Positions 7,180-16,424 are shown, numbered from the stretch's first letter. The stretch: 64,000 bases of DNA from Ignavibacteria bacterium (GCA_016191145.1 JACPPD010000008.1:111838-175837), one strand, 5' to 3'. Made by a program: numbers and translations. The notes: generated by a model not told the origin, from the letters alone.

Positions 7180-8721
7180 ATGGAAATACTCAAAGAGATT
7201 CTTCGAATTGTTACATCAAAATCAGACATTTCAAAGGTGCTTCCTGAGCTGGATCCGGAATCACCTGAGGAAATCCGTGGTTCACTTTCGGGAAGATTTT
7301 TGAACGGATTATCGAGTGACTCATATTTAACTGATACTGATGCCTCTAAAGATTTATATAAGAGTGACCAGACAGATCAGCGATACCGGACTTTAAAGTC
7401 AAGAACTTATGAAAGACTTCTCCACTCATTACTATTCTTGCAGGTTAAGCAACCCGAGCATTCTGAATACCTTAGCTATTACTATAAGTGTACACGTAAC
7501 CTTATTTGTGCTCAATCTCTTATGAGGTTTGCCTCAAGAAAAGCCGGATTTGCAGTGTCCCAGAAAACTCTTTTAATTGCGCAGAAATATGAATTCACCG
7601 ATATATGCCTGACACTGGCTGTGTTATTAAGAGAAACATCAGCATTCTGGGGACAGCGAAAGAAATTTGACTATTATGACGGACTCGGTTCTAAATACCT
7701 GAAGATTCTCGAAGCGGAATATCGTACCAATGCCCTGCTTGACAAGTATAGTCTAGAAATGATCGCTACAAGTCGCACAAAACAATACTTGCTACAGCTT
7801 GCCGAATCTGTAAAAAATGAAATTGATGACTTAGTGAAGTTATATGGATCACATCTACTCAAATTGAATAAGGTGCGAATAGACATTGCGGTAGCTTCTC
7901 AGCTAAACGATTTTCAGATGATTATTGAGGTTTGTGACGCAGCGATCGAATATCTTGCAGCAAACAAACATCTTTCCCAACCTGCTCGTTTGGGAGAGTT
8001 TCGGTTACGGAAAATGATATCGCAAATCAATGTTAGGCAATATCATGCGGCCTTTCAATCAGCTGATACTGTTGTTGATTCCTTTCAAGAAGCTGGGAAT
8101 AATTGGTTTATTGCCCTGTATTATGCAACCTGTGCTGCATTTTTATCTGAAAATTATTCAAGAGCAGATTATTATATATCAACAGCAACAAGGCACAAAA
8201 GGTTTTCACTTGCTGACGAATCAACGCGTGAAAGCCGTGTGATTTTTGGAGCTTATGCTCATTTAGCAGAGCTGTTGGGATTGTACATCCCTGAACCACA
8301 ATATTCTAATAGATCATTTAGACTTAGTACATATTTGAATAGTATTCCTTTAGAATCAAAAATTAAAAAAATATCTAATATTTTAATTCTCTTATCACAT
8401 GTGGCCTTTCTGATACTCGAAGGTAATTTTGATTTGGTCGAGAAACGACTTGAGTATTTACGTGTATATATTTCAAGATATTTAACAGAAAAACAGTTCA
8501 GTCGTGTAAGATTGTTCGTGAAGTTACTCCAGACATTTCCCAAACACAGCTTTATTGCAAAGGATATACGAAAGGCAAACCATGAATTATATGAACTTCT
8601 TTTACTATCGAAAACCGATAACATAACAACAGAGATCATCGAATACATTCAATACGAAATATTATACGAATCACTTCTGATCTTCTTAGAGAAGCATGCG
8701 GCAGCGATAAAGGTGGATTAG
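7180..8721 (+). CDS. 513-aa alpha-helical repeat protein, function unknown
   Basis: An all-helical, AT-rich gene product. The central part (about 200-380) reads like degenerate TPR units (for example CDAAIEYLAANKHLSQPARLGEFRLRKMI, followed by YHAAFQSADTVVDSFQEAGNNWFIALYYATCAAFLSENYSRADYYISTA when read in successive helices). There is no helix-turn-helix, signal peptide or membrane segment. It is transcribed away from the small-peptide genes at 6.2-7.0 kb. A TPR-like protein beside peptide genes suggests a peptide receptor, as in RRNPP systems, but no output domain is visible, so this is only a hypothesis. Base use is unlike the core genes. Confidence 0.72.
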   Translation: MEILKEILRIVTSKSDISKVLPELDPESPEEIRGSLSGRFLNGLSSDSYLTDTDASKDLYKSDQTDQRYRTLKSRTYERLLHSLLFLQVKQPEHSEYLSYYYKCTRNLICAQSLMRFASRKAGFAVSQKTLLIAQKYEFTDICLTLAVLLRETSAFWGQRKKFDYYDGLGSKYLKILEAEYRTNALLDKYSLEMIATSRTKQYLLQLAESVKNEIDDLVKLYGSHLLKLNKVRIDIAVASQLNDFQMIIEVCDAAIEYLAANKHLSQPARLGEFRLRKMISQINVRQYHAAFQSADTVVDSFQEAGNNWFIALYYATCAAFLSENYSRADYYISTATRHKRFSLADESTRESRVIFGAYAHLAELLGLYIPEPQYSNRSFRLSTYLNSIPLESKIKKISNILILLSHVAFLILEGNFDLVEKRLEYLRVYISRYLTEKQFSRVRLFVKLLQTFPKHSFIAKDIRKANHELYELLLLSKTDNITTEIIEYIQYEILYESLLIFLEKHAAAIKVD

Positions 8722-8760
8722 GAGGTTTTGAAGGGGTATTCCCATCGAAAGCACGCATCC

Positions 8761-8825
8761 ATTCCGATGGAAGTCGGCCATCTTTCGTACAGGCCTTGTA
8801 ACGGATGGCAGCCTTCCGACGGAAT
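8761..8825. repeat. imperfect 22-bp inverted repeat
   Basis: Arms at 8761-8782 and 8804-8825 pair imperfectly (shared ATTCCG, GGAAG and GCCATC blocks) around a 21-base loop. It stands just after the 513-aa gene in a stretch with no gene (8722-8900). It could be a terminator, a small structured RNA or the remains of a mobile-element end. Confidence 0.35.
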
Positions 8826-8900
8826 GAGATCCTTAATACGAAAGCAATCGTTGATTATGCCGATTGACTCCTTGGACAAATAAGTCTTTAGAGACCATCC

Positions 8901-9179
8901 TCACCCCAAGTCATCGTCCGGATTGAAATCATTGGGTTCACATTCAATCAAGCCACGTTCCTTCATCCGACTAACAAAACCAGGTGCATCTCCTGTCAGA
9001 TGACTTCCATCATCTCTTCTCTGCCCATCATTCTCTGCTGCACGAATAGAAAGCCCATATTGTTGTTTGTGCCTTTTCAATATTTCGGTTCCAATCCCTT
9101 GCATTTTATGATTAGGTTCAATTTCCATATTCGTTCTGTAGTAGTGGCCAAGTGACGGATGGTCATGCTCAACGATCAT
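8901..9179 (-). pseudogene. C-terminal fragment of a GNAT-like or toxin-like protein
   Basis: 92 residues from an ATG that overlaps the end of the transposase remnant. The fragment carries EPNHKMQGIGTEILKRH, a GxGxG-type acyl-CoA loop context seen in GNAT-like domains and at the end of some polymorphic toxin or phage-associated proteins, and an acidic tail ending in DDDLG. The 5' part of the gene is missing; the transposase remnant abuts it on the same strand, so an insertion with deletion probably destroyed it. The frame can be extended upstream, but that part is the transposase C-terminus read in the wrong frame. Confidence 0.4.
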
Positions 9180-10137
9180 GTCCGTTTTTGCGTTAAAATT
9201 CTCGAAGGCTTTGATTCTAAATGTTGTTTGAATCGTTGTTGATTGATTTCGTTTTGAATCGCCATCTGCAATCCAGGTAATTGGCGAAAATTGTGAATCT
9301 TGTTCCAGGCTGGCTCGAGTTCCATCAGCGCCAGTGCAGTCCATCGCATCCGTTGATCTGCGGTAGTCCATCGCGTGATATGACGCGTGTATCGGGCAAC
9401 ACCACTATTGACGCTCTCAATGATGTTTGTCGTCAGGAAGCATCGTCCGAAGGTCGCATGCAGGCCTAACCGTGCCAGCGTGAACCTGTTGTTGCCTGCG
9501 TCAGCCCAAGCGTTCTCTTTACACCGTTCTGCGTCACACCGATGGCAATGACCATGCTTTGGTTCTGCAACGCTTTGCCATCGATAAACATTGCCACATA
9601 GGTGTCATCATCCAGCCGACGCTTCAGGAACTCTTCGAGAATCTCGCTGCTGTGTTCTACAAACTTCTCTGACAGCGATGATTTCGACAATCCCATTGAT
9701 GCCATCAACGTCTCGGCAGTCTCATGGTACTTGCGTGTACCAAGACCCAGCATCAGTGCGCGTATAATATGCACTGGTGGTTCTGCCATTTGCTGCAGTC
9801 GCGCATAGATCTCCGGCGTGTGTGTCGTCTGCGATTCGTTGTCGCGGATTCTCGGAACCTCTACCCGCAGCTTTTGCCCACCTACCGCCACACTTCCACG
9901 GTTGATTCCCCAGCGGCTGAACCGCCCTTCGTGTGGCTTGTTGTGACTGTAGCGATCGCCGGCTCTTTCCGATGTCTCTCGCTGCATCAGCCATTCAATG
10001 GCATGTCGACTCAGCTCAAGATGGTTCAGTACTAATGCCGCTGTGTCATCACCTGTTGTTCCGGCCATCGATGAAAATGCTGCTTCCAGTTCGTTATTCT
10101 TCAGCGTATGTTTGGTACTCATAGGGGCTCTCTTCAA
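9176..10137 (-). pseudogene. IS256/Mutator-family transposase, internally deleted
   Basis: The first 223 codons (start at 10137) match an IS256-family transposase N-terminus: HTH-like start, GVAVGGQKL-type strand, PRIRDNES, YHETAETL and the DDE-region strand MFIDGKAL with the first catalytic Asp. At about 9470 the frame breaks. From 9470 to 9176 another frame encodes the family C-terminus, including TTNIIESVNSGVARY (catalytic Glu region), RMRWTALALMELEP and FRQLPGLQMAIQ. The central part, with the second catalytic Asp, is missing. The element cannot transpose on its own. Confidence 0.8.
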
Positions 10138-10217
10138 ATGGTGTTTTGTTGTTGTAATTCAATCTACCATTTAGACTTGAGCCTCTTAAATTTTCAACAC
10201 AGATTTGGACATACCCG
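9176..10217 (-). mobile_element. IS256-family remnant
   Basis: Contains the deleted transposase plus its upstream leader. The outer end near 10217 reads, on the minus strand, GGGTATGTCCAAATCTGTG, a plausible terminal repeat. No matching copy is seen at the other end, so that end is lost. mgtA starts 29 bp beyond the intact end. Confidence 0.55.
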
Positions 10218-10245
10218 TACTTGCTGAGGCGGACACTAGGAAAGA

Positions 10246-12948
10246 ATGATTGAGACAATGAAAAGAGTGAAAAATAAAACAGCGAATTTTGCCTTATTTA
10301 AAAATGAGGCAGATGAATATCGCTTGAAGAGGCTTCGGGAAATAGCAATTTCCAACGATAAGTCCTGCCTTCGTATTCTTGAAAGTGGATTGCAAGGGCT
10401 GTCCCAACAAAAAGTTATAGAGCGAAGAGCGCAATATGGGCCTAATGAAATCGCAAGTGAAAAGGCACCTACTTGGTATAAGCAACTAATAAATGCGTTT
10501 ATTACTCCTTTCAATGGAGTCCTGATTCTGATTGCAATAGTTGCTTTTATCACAGACTCATTCTTAGATCCGACAGAGCATGATATAAAAACAATTATGG
10601 TTATTTCTGTAATGGTACTTTTTAGTTCATTACTACGTTTTTGGCAGGAGTATCGAAGTAACAAAGCGGCTGATCATTTGAAAAACATGATTAAAACGAC
10701 CGCGACAGTTATCCGAGAAAATGCAGACGAAGAGGAAATTGATATTCAAGAACTAGTACCCGGAGATATTGTTTTGTTATCTGCGGGAGATATGATTCCC
10801 GCAGATTGCCGTGTATTACGTTCAAAAGATTTATTTGTTGGCCAGGCTGTTTTGACCGGAGAATCTGTGCCTGTAGAAAAAAGAGAAGATGCGGTTTATG
10901 AAGCGTTTGATAGGTCAATGATGGATTTAGATAATATTTGTTTTATGGGTACTAATGTAGTTAGTGGGTCTTCTTTAGCCATCGTTGTTGCAACAGGTAA
11001 TCAAACTTATTTCGGATCAATCAGTAAATCTATTACTGGTACCCGACCGACTACAAGTTTTGATAAAGGTGTAAAAAGTGTTAGCTGGTTACTAATCCGT
11101 TTTATGGTTATAATGGTCCCATTAGTATTCCTGATTAATGGGTTTACAAAGGGAAGTTGGCTGGAAGCTCTTTTGTTTGCTGTAGCTGTTGCTGTAGGCT
11201 TGACGCCAGAAATGCTGCCGATGATTGTTACTACCAACCTTGCTAAAGGCGCAATGAACATGAGCAAGCGAAAGGTAATTGTGAAACGGCTCAATGCAAT
11301 ACAGAATATCGGTGCAATGGATATTTTCTGCACTGATAAAACCGGAACACTCACTCTTGATAAAATTGTGCTGACTATTCACGACAATGTTTATGGAGAA
11401 GCAGATGATGAAGTATTGAAATGGGCCTACCTAAATAGTACTCATCAAACGGGATTAAAAAATCTGATGGACACTGCAATTCTGGAACATGCAGAAGTCG
11501 AACATTATTTAAGAGTCAAAGAAGATTATTTGAAGGTTGATGAAATTCCGTTTGATTTCCAAAGAAGACGGATGTCGGTAATTCTCAAACAGAAAAATGG
11601 GAAACACTTATTGATATGTAAAGGGGCGGTCGAAGAAGTTCTTTCATTATGTAGTCACGCTTTTGACCCCGGTGAAGATCGTCAGTTACATATTGAAAAT
11701 GATACGGTGCTTCCGATGGATGATGAGATTTGGAAGTCGGTGATGCAGACGTGTAAAAGATTGAATGAAGATGGTTTGCGAGTGCTTCTAATTGCTATTA
11801 AAGAGTATGATGAGAAGCCGTTGACTTATTCTGTTGCCGATGAAAGGAATATGATATTGACAGGTCTGATTGGGTTTCTTGATCCACCAAAGCCATCATC
11901 CGCGCTTGCTATTAAATCGTTGAATAAATTAGGAGTAAATGTTAAAGTTCTCACCGGTGATAATGAGATCATTACAAAAAAAATATGTCGGGAAGTTGGT
12001 ATTCAGGTTGATAATGTAATGCTTGGCAATGAACTTGAATCTGTCACTGATGAGGAGCTAAAGAACAGAATTGAAGACATTTCCATATTTGCGAAACTTA
12101 GCCCAAACCAAAAATCAAGAGTGATTAATGTCTTGCAAGCCAAGGGGCATACAGTGGGATACATGGGAGACGGTATTAACGACGCTTCTGCTTTACGTGA
12201 CGCTGATGTTGGCATCTCTGTAGATACGGCCGTGGACATTGCCAAAGAAAGTGCAGATATTATATTATTAGAGAAAGACTTAATGGTTCTGCGAAAAGGG
12301 GTTATTTATGGACGCAGAACATTTGGTAATATCATTAAGTATATTAAAATGGCTGCAAGCAGTAATTATGGAAATATGTTTAGCATGTTGGGAGCAAGTG
12401 CCTTCCTTCCCTTTCTGCCTATGTTGCCTATTCAAATTCTTGTTCAGAATCTGCTGTACGATATATCCCAAGTTTCAATTCCCTGGGATACAATGGATAA
12501 AGAATATATAGAAAAGCCTCGCAAATGGGATACTCAGGGGATTGGTAAGTTTATGTTATTCATTGGCCCGATTAGTTCCATTTTTGATTATGCAACTTTT
12601 GCCTTGCTTTTTTTTGTTTTTGAAGCAAACTCACCTCGACATCAGTCGTTGTTTCAGAGTGGATGGTTTGTTGAAGGATTATTGTCTCAAACACTCATTG
12701 TCCATATGATAAGGACGAGAAAAATACCTTTTATTCAAAGTTGGGCAACGGCACCTGTAATAGTTGGTACTTCGCTGGTAATGGCGGCAGCTATCTTCAT
12801 TCCTTTTTCACCGTTTTCTGCGGCATTGAAAATGCAACCTCTTCCATTATTTTATTTTCCTTGGCTGATTGGCATTTTGTTTTGTTATTGTTTATTAACT
12901 CAATTAATAAAAACACTGTTTATCAAAAGATATAGTCAATGGCTGTAA
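10246..12948 (+). CDS. mgtA: Mg2+-importing P-type ATPase (type IIIB, MgtA/MgtB)
   Basis: 900 residues, the usual family length. It has a cytosolic N-terminal segment, the actuator motif LTGESVPVEK, the phosphorylation motif CTDKTGTLTLD, the nucleotide-binding domain, the hinge GDGINDASAL and a C-terminal bundle of six membrane helices. It imports Mg2+ (or Ni2+) into the cytoplasm using ATP. AGGAAAG precedes the ATG. No Mg2+-sensing leader is visible; only about 30 bp separate it from the IS256 end, so its native 5' region may have been lost on transfer. The gene is AT-rich compared with the flanking core genes, suggesting horizontal acquisition. Confidence 0.95.
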   Translation: MIETMKRVKNKTANFALFKNEADEYRLKRLREIAISNDKSCLRILESGLQGLSQQKVIERRAQYGPNEIASEKAPTWYKQLINAFITPFNGVLILIAIVAFITDSFLDPTEHDIKTIMVISVMVLFSSLLRFWQEYRSNKAADHLKNMIKTTATVIRENADEEEIDIQELVPGDIVLLSAGDMIPADCRVLRSKDLFVGQAVLTGESVPVEKREDAVYEAFDRSMMDLDNICFMGTNVVSGSSLAIVVATGNQTYFGSISKSITGTRPTTSFDKGVKSVSWLLIRFMVIMVPLVFLINGFTKGSWLEALLFAVAVAVGLTPEMLPMIVTTNLAKGAMNMSKRKVIVKRLNAIQNIGAMDIFCTDKTGTLTLDKIVLTIHDNVYGEADDEVLKWAYLNSTHQTGLKNLMDTAILEHAEVEHYLRVKEDYLKVDEIPFDFQRRRMSVILKQKNGKHLLICKGAVEEVLSLCSHAFDPGEDRQLHIENDTVLPMDDEIWKSVMQTCKRLNEDGLRVLLIAIKEYDEKPLTYSVADERNMILTGLIGFLDPPKPSSALAIKSLNKLGVNVKVLTGDNEIITKKICREVGIQVDNVMLGNELESVTDEELKNRIEDISIFAKLSPNQKSRVINVLQAKGHTVGYMGDGINDASALRDADVGISVDTAVDIAKESADIILLEKDLMVLRKGVIYGRRTFGNIIKYIKMAASSNYGNMFSMLGASAFLPFLPMLPIQILVQNLLYDISQVSIPWDTMDKEYIEKPRKWDTQGIGKFMLFIGPISSIFDYATFALLFFVFEANSPRHQSLFQSGWFVEGLLSQTLIVHMIRTRKIPFIQSWATAPVIVGTSLVMAAAIFIPFSPFSAALKMQPLPLFYFPWLIGILFCYCLLTQLIKTLFIKRYSQWL

Positions 12949-13349
12949 ACAATGTAATCGAGAGGGTTGAAATAATCCGACTGTTTTCAGGTTCTGACTT
13001 AACATTCAACAACAGCATATTGAAGAGCTGGTTCACAGACGGTGCAGTCTTGTTCAGTGCCATTACCATCTGATTCAAAGCCAGTTCAGTCTATTTCACA
13101 GACGGAGCAGTCTTATCCACAGACATTGCAGTTAACTTTTCAAAAGCTGCAGTTTCTTGGATAAGCGAATTAGTTCATGAAATGAATGCACACAACGAAC
13201 TGATTTCGCAGATGTCTGCAGAAGCAAACAGATTGAAAAAAATCTACCAGTTGTTACACAGCGATTTTAAAGAAGCTCGTGCGGTAATCAGATCAGTCGT
13301 GATCAATATCTTAAATGTATTGCTCAACGCAATTTGTACCTGCGGCTGA
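12939..13349 (+). pseudogene. broken gene with 21-residue FTDGAVL repeats
   Basis: A frame starting at an ATG inside the mgtA stop region runs 44 codons to a TGA at 13071 and then stays open for another 91 codons to a TGA at 13347. A 20-base near-identical repeat (13032-13051 and 13095-13114) recurs exactly 63 bp apart, in frame, so the peptide repeats FTDGAVL with a similar tail (FSAITI-stop-FKASS versus STDIAVNFSKAAVSW). The TGA thus replaces a codon inside a repeat unit, which points to a point-mutated gene. The C-terminal part is a likely coiled coil (HEMNAHNELISQMSAEANRL). The family is not recognised. Confidence 0.42.
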
Positions 13350-13420
13350 ATGAGGTTGTGAGAGGCGCTTATCCAGTTGTTGAACAGAATATTGCCGTGA
13401 AGGGTGACTAGGAATGCTTC

Positions 13421-13449
13421 AGCGTCGTGACCGAGGACTCAGCGACGCT
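13421..13449. terminator. 7-bp hairpin, possible terminator
   Basis: AGCGTCG and CGACGCT flank a 15-base loop, followed by a pyrimidine-rich stretch (TCCTTTCCTT). The stretch 13350-13588 shows no gene apart from this hairpin and a 13-bp palindrome CTCACTGAGTGAG at 13550-13562. Confidence 0.3.
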
Positions 13450-13588
13450 TCCTTTCCTTGTCGGAATGCATTTCATCAACTAAGAGGAGATAGTGGACAT
13501 GTTTAAGATGTTTGCGGACGGAGTGCAATGAATGTATCTCGGATAGACTCTCACTGAGTGAGCATGCTGACTTTGTGTTTTTTTTGAT

Positions 13589-14016
13589 CTATTTTTCAAT
13601 TCTGGAATGAATGTCCGATTTAGTGCGGTTATTACGTGCCAGGGCAAGGTGCTCCCGACATGACATTATCAATTGAGCGAAATCAGCCCAGCGGTAGCGC
13701 TTTAGCGACTGCACAGCATCTGCACGTTGACGCACGAAGTAGCGATGTGCAATAGGCAATTAGAATCTGTGTCTCGAGTGTGCATCTTAAGAAGACGTAG
13801 CATGATTTCAGGTTCACGAACTGCACCACATGCAGTATAGATTTTCTGGAGTGGTTTAACAGAAAGATCTGAGCGAATCACCCGACTCATTGTACGCAGC
13901 TTCTTTACTGATACGCGAAGCCGGTGTATAGTGAGGGAGTCGACCTTGGAATGCAGTGATATAACGGCTGACGACAGTGCGTTCCACTTAAGGTGAACGA
14001 ATTTGTCAAAAATCAT
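13589..14016 (-). pseudogene. frameshifted CHAD-domain protein
   Basis: The first frame (start 14016) contains IHRLRVSVKKLRTMSRVIR and YTACGAVREPEIML, the signature of the CHAD domain, an alpha-helical domain with conserved basic residues that binds polyphosphate. It stops after 104 codons at 13702. A +1 frame then continues with HRYFVRQRADAVQSLKRYRWADF down to a stop at 13589, which reads as the natural continuation of the helical repeat. The combined product (about 140 residues) is also shorter than most CHAD proteins. A sequencing error could mimic the frameshift. Confidence 0.6.
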
Positions 14017-14019
14017 TCG

Positions 14020-15471
14020 TTATGGAATAACATGCATTTCTACCCGACGATTCATTGAATGGGCTTCTTCCGTTTCGGCCTGCATAAGTGGTTTTGTTTC
14101 GCCATAGCCAACGGATTCAACACGCTTTGCGTCGACTCCGCCATTTACGATGTAGGCTTTAACAGCTTCGGCTCTCTTTTTCGACAAGGTCATGTTGTAG
14201 TCGCTGCCGCCCTGATCGTCGGTATGGCCCTCGAACCTCATTCGAATCTTGCCGTCTTCCTTCATCAGCTCAATTACACGCTCGAGGTCGGGATACGATT
14301 CCGTTTTCAGTTCCGATTTGTCGTAATCAAAAAATACAAGCAGCCTGCCCGATCCTCCGGTAAGGGGCGATAGATAGATGTCCTTTGTTATTGTCTGACC
14401 CTTGGCGCTGGGTGGAACATCGTAGCGTTCGCTGTGGAACAGGTATCCCGGACGCCGCGCAGTGATTGAATATTGGTGTCCGCTGGTGAGGGTAACGTAG
14501 TACTGTCCGGTTTCATCATCGCTTCTGAGACTGGCGACAGATTTACCGGTTGTAAGATCGGTGACCGTAATGTCGGCCCCGAGTGGTTCCTTGGTAATTG
14601 CGTCCCGAACTGTTCCTTCCACAAACGTCACTTCGTCTCCCGGGAAGGGGTTGGGGACTACGAGGTAGTTATCGTAGTCGCCGTTTGCCGACGTGCGCGT
14701 AAAGTATGCCTGATTTGAATTGGCAATGGACGTATAAAAAAGCTCATCGGCAGCGGTGTTAATAGGCGACCCGACATTCTTAACATCACTTACATTCATT
14801 CCATTGATTTTACCGATGTATATATCCTGCCCGCCCAAGCCCCCTGCCTTATTACTTGCAAACGAGAGAGTTCGTCCGTCTGGCGCGATAATGGGCGACA
14901 TTTCGTCCGAGGCGGAATTGACTGCGTCGAGGGGCCTGGCAGCCGACCATTGCTTACCCATCCACGTGCTGACGTAGATATCGGTTCCGCCCTTTCCCGG
15001 GCGATCGCTGACGAAGTAGAGCGTTCTACCATCGGACGTAATGGACGGCTGGGATTCGTAGTTGGCAGTATTTACGGAGCCGCCCAGGTTGGCAACATTT
15101 GTCCACCGACCGTTTTCGCGGTGAGCCATGTAGAGGTCGGTTCTTCCCTGGCCAGATACATCGTGACCGTATGCGGCAAAAATCATCGTCTGTCCGTCGG
15201 GCGTAAGCGATGCCGTACCAACCTGCGTCCCGTTATTCACCGACCCCGACAGTTCATCCATATCCGTCCATCCCGAAGAAGTGCGGTCCACCGAATACAG
15301 GCGCTGTTCGCCGGACTGCGCTGAGGAAATTATCAGCGTACGTCCGTGGGCAGTGGGCGACGGAGCAAAATCATCTGACTGTGTATTGCCATCGAGAGGC
15401 GAAATCTGCATTTTTTGTGCAGAAGCAGCAACACCGATTATAACAAAGATTAAGATAACAGCGAGTCTCAT
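14020..15471 (-). CDS. OmpA-family lipoprotein-like protein with PD40 propeller (PorE-like)
   Basis: 483 residues: signal peptide (1-18, MRLAVILIFVIIGVAASA), a beta-propeller of PD40/WD40-like repeats (about 35-260, repeated SPDGRTL/SDGRTLYFVSD-type motifs), a carboxypeptidase regulatory-like beta-sandwich (about 275-350, GTVRDAITKEPLGADITV) and a C-terminal OmpA peptidoglycan-binding domain (about 370-483, FEGHTDDQGGSDYNMTLSKKRAEAV recognised in parts). This order matches PorE of the type IX secretion system, except that the N-terminal TPR region is absent. It probably anchors an outer-membrane complex to peptidoglycan. The gene follows the barrel protein by 11 bp on the same strand. Confidence 0.85.
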   Translation of the reverse strand: MRLAVILIFVIIGVAASAQKMQISPLDGNTQSDDFAPSPTAHGRTLIISSAQSGEQRLYSVDRTSSGWTDMDELSGSVNNGTQVGTASLTPDGQTMIFAAYGHDVSGQGRTDLYMAHRENGRWTNVANLGGSVNTANYESQPSITSDGRTLYFVSDRPGKGGTDIYVSTWMGKQWSAARPLDAVNSASDEMSPIIAPDGRTLSFASNKAGGLGGQDIYIGKINGMNVSDVKNVGSPINTAADELFYTSIANSNQAYFTRTSANGDYDNYLVVPNPFPGDEVTFVEGTVRDAITKEPLGADITVTDLTTGKSVASLRSDDETGQYYVTLTSGHQYSITARRPGYLFHSERYDVPPSAKGQTITKDIYLSPLTGGSGRLLVFFDYDKSELKTESYPDLERVIELMKEDGKIRMRFEGHTDDQGGSDYNMTLSKKRAEAVKAYIVNGGVDAKRVESVGYGETKPLMQAETEEAHSMNRRVEMHVIP

Positions 15472-15482
15472 TGATGGCGCTC

Positions 15483-16424
15483 CTACAGTGTAAATCCAAG
15501 TTGAAGAATCAAAGCGAGAGAATTGAGCGAAGCTTTGTCGTACTGAAGCTTCGCTGCTGTCTGACTAGCAGGCTGCGAATTGTCTGATGCTGTAAAACCT
15601 GAATTCAATTCCGTTATCATCCACTGATATCGAAGATTAGGTGCCAGATAAATATTTTTAGTAAGGTCGATTCGGTATCCCGCTCCGAGTTCAAATCCAA
15701 TGCGAAAATTTGAATAATTCGCCGTGGTGAAGGCTTCTGACGCACCGCGTGGAAGGAGGTTCTGAGCCACGTACCCTTTACGTTCAATTTGTGTGTACAC
15801 TCCAGGATTCCCTTGGTAATCAATTGCGATGTATGTGCCTGGAGGGCCAATCCATGTAAGCCGATCCGATCTTGTTACATCTCTATATGCATAGGTGGCA
15901 TATGGGCCAACCGTAACGAATAATTTTTCAATAACATTGATTCTTGCAAGGACTGCCGCAGCAATCGTATTCATCGTTAACGCATACCGGGCTTCCGTCT
16001 CCATCGGAACAACGGCAAATCCATTAATGCTCGGTCCAAAAACACCGGGAGGGGGGAATGCGTCGATAATACCCTGCTTCGTGTTAGTCGCATACTTCTG
16101 ATCGAATGCCACTCTGGCCTGTATTCCAACGATGCTGGAAATGGCCATGTCTGCAAACACGCCGAATTCCGGAGATATTCCAGATCCGCTCTTCAGCGCC
16201 TCTTCGGGTGAATTTTTTATTTGAGGTGTGCTGGTATACGGCTGCGACATAAAGTTGAAATTCACTCCGGCTTCGATGCCCAGAACAAATGGCCGTTTGG
16301 GCGAAACAGCCGCGGAAGCGTTTTCGACGTCGGGACGTCCCTTGGGACGCAAGACATCCTCCTGTGAAATCAGCGATGCTGAGGCAAGCAGCAGCAGTGC
16401 TGTCCAAATACAAACCGTACGCAT
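15483..16424 (-). CDS. outer-membrane beta-barrel protein
   Basis: 313 residues from the ATG at 16424, preceded by GGGAGAG; a GTG 12 bases further up is also possible. Signal peptide MRTVCIWTALLLLASASLIS. The rest alternates short amphipathic strands and glycine-rich turns (GIEAGVNFNF, FELGAGYRI, NLRYQWMI) and ends in LQLGFTL, as expected for an eight-stranded barrel of the Bacteroidota OMP_b-brl type. It is co-transcribed with the PorE-like gene, so a role in the same envelope complex is plausible but unproven. Confidence 0.75.
   Translation of the reverse strand: MRTVCIWTALLLLASASLISQEDVLRPKGRPDVENASAAVSPKRPFVLGIEAGVNFNFMSQPYTSTPQIKNSPEEALKSGSGISPEFGVFADMAISSIVGIQARVAFDQKYATNTKQGIIDAFPPPGVFGPSINGFAVVPMETEARYALTMNTIAAAVLARINVIEKLFVTVGPYATYAYRDVTRSDRLTWIGPPGTYIAIDYQGNPGVYTQIERKGYVAQNLLPRGASEAFTTANYSNFRIGFELGAGYRIDLTKNIYLAPNLRYQWMITELNSGFTASDNSQPASQTAAKLQYDKASLNSLALILQLGFTL

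Noticed and set aside
9180..9371. N-terminal extension of the toxin-like fragment
   Set aside because: In another frame this DNA encodes the conserved IS256 transposase C-terminus, so the extension is an out-of-frame reading.
13032..13114. CRISPR-like short repeats downstream of mgtA
   Set aside because: Only two 20-bp units, 63 bp apart and in frame with a repeated peptide; a coding repeat explains them better. No cas genes are present.
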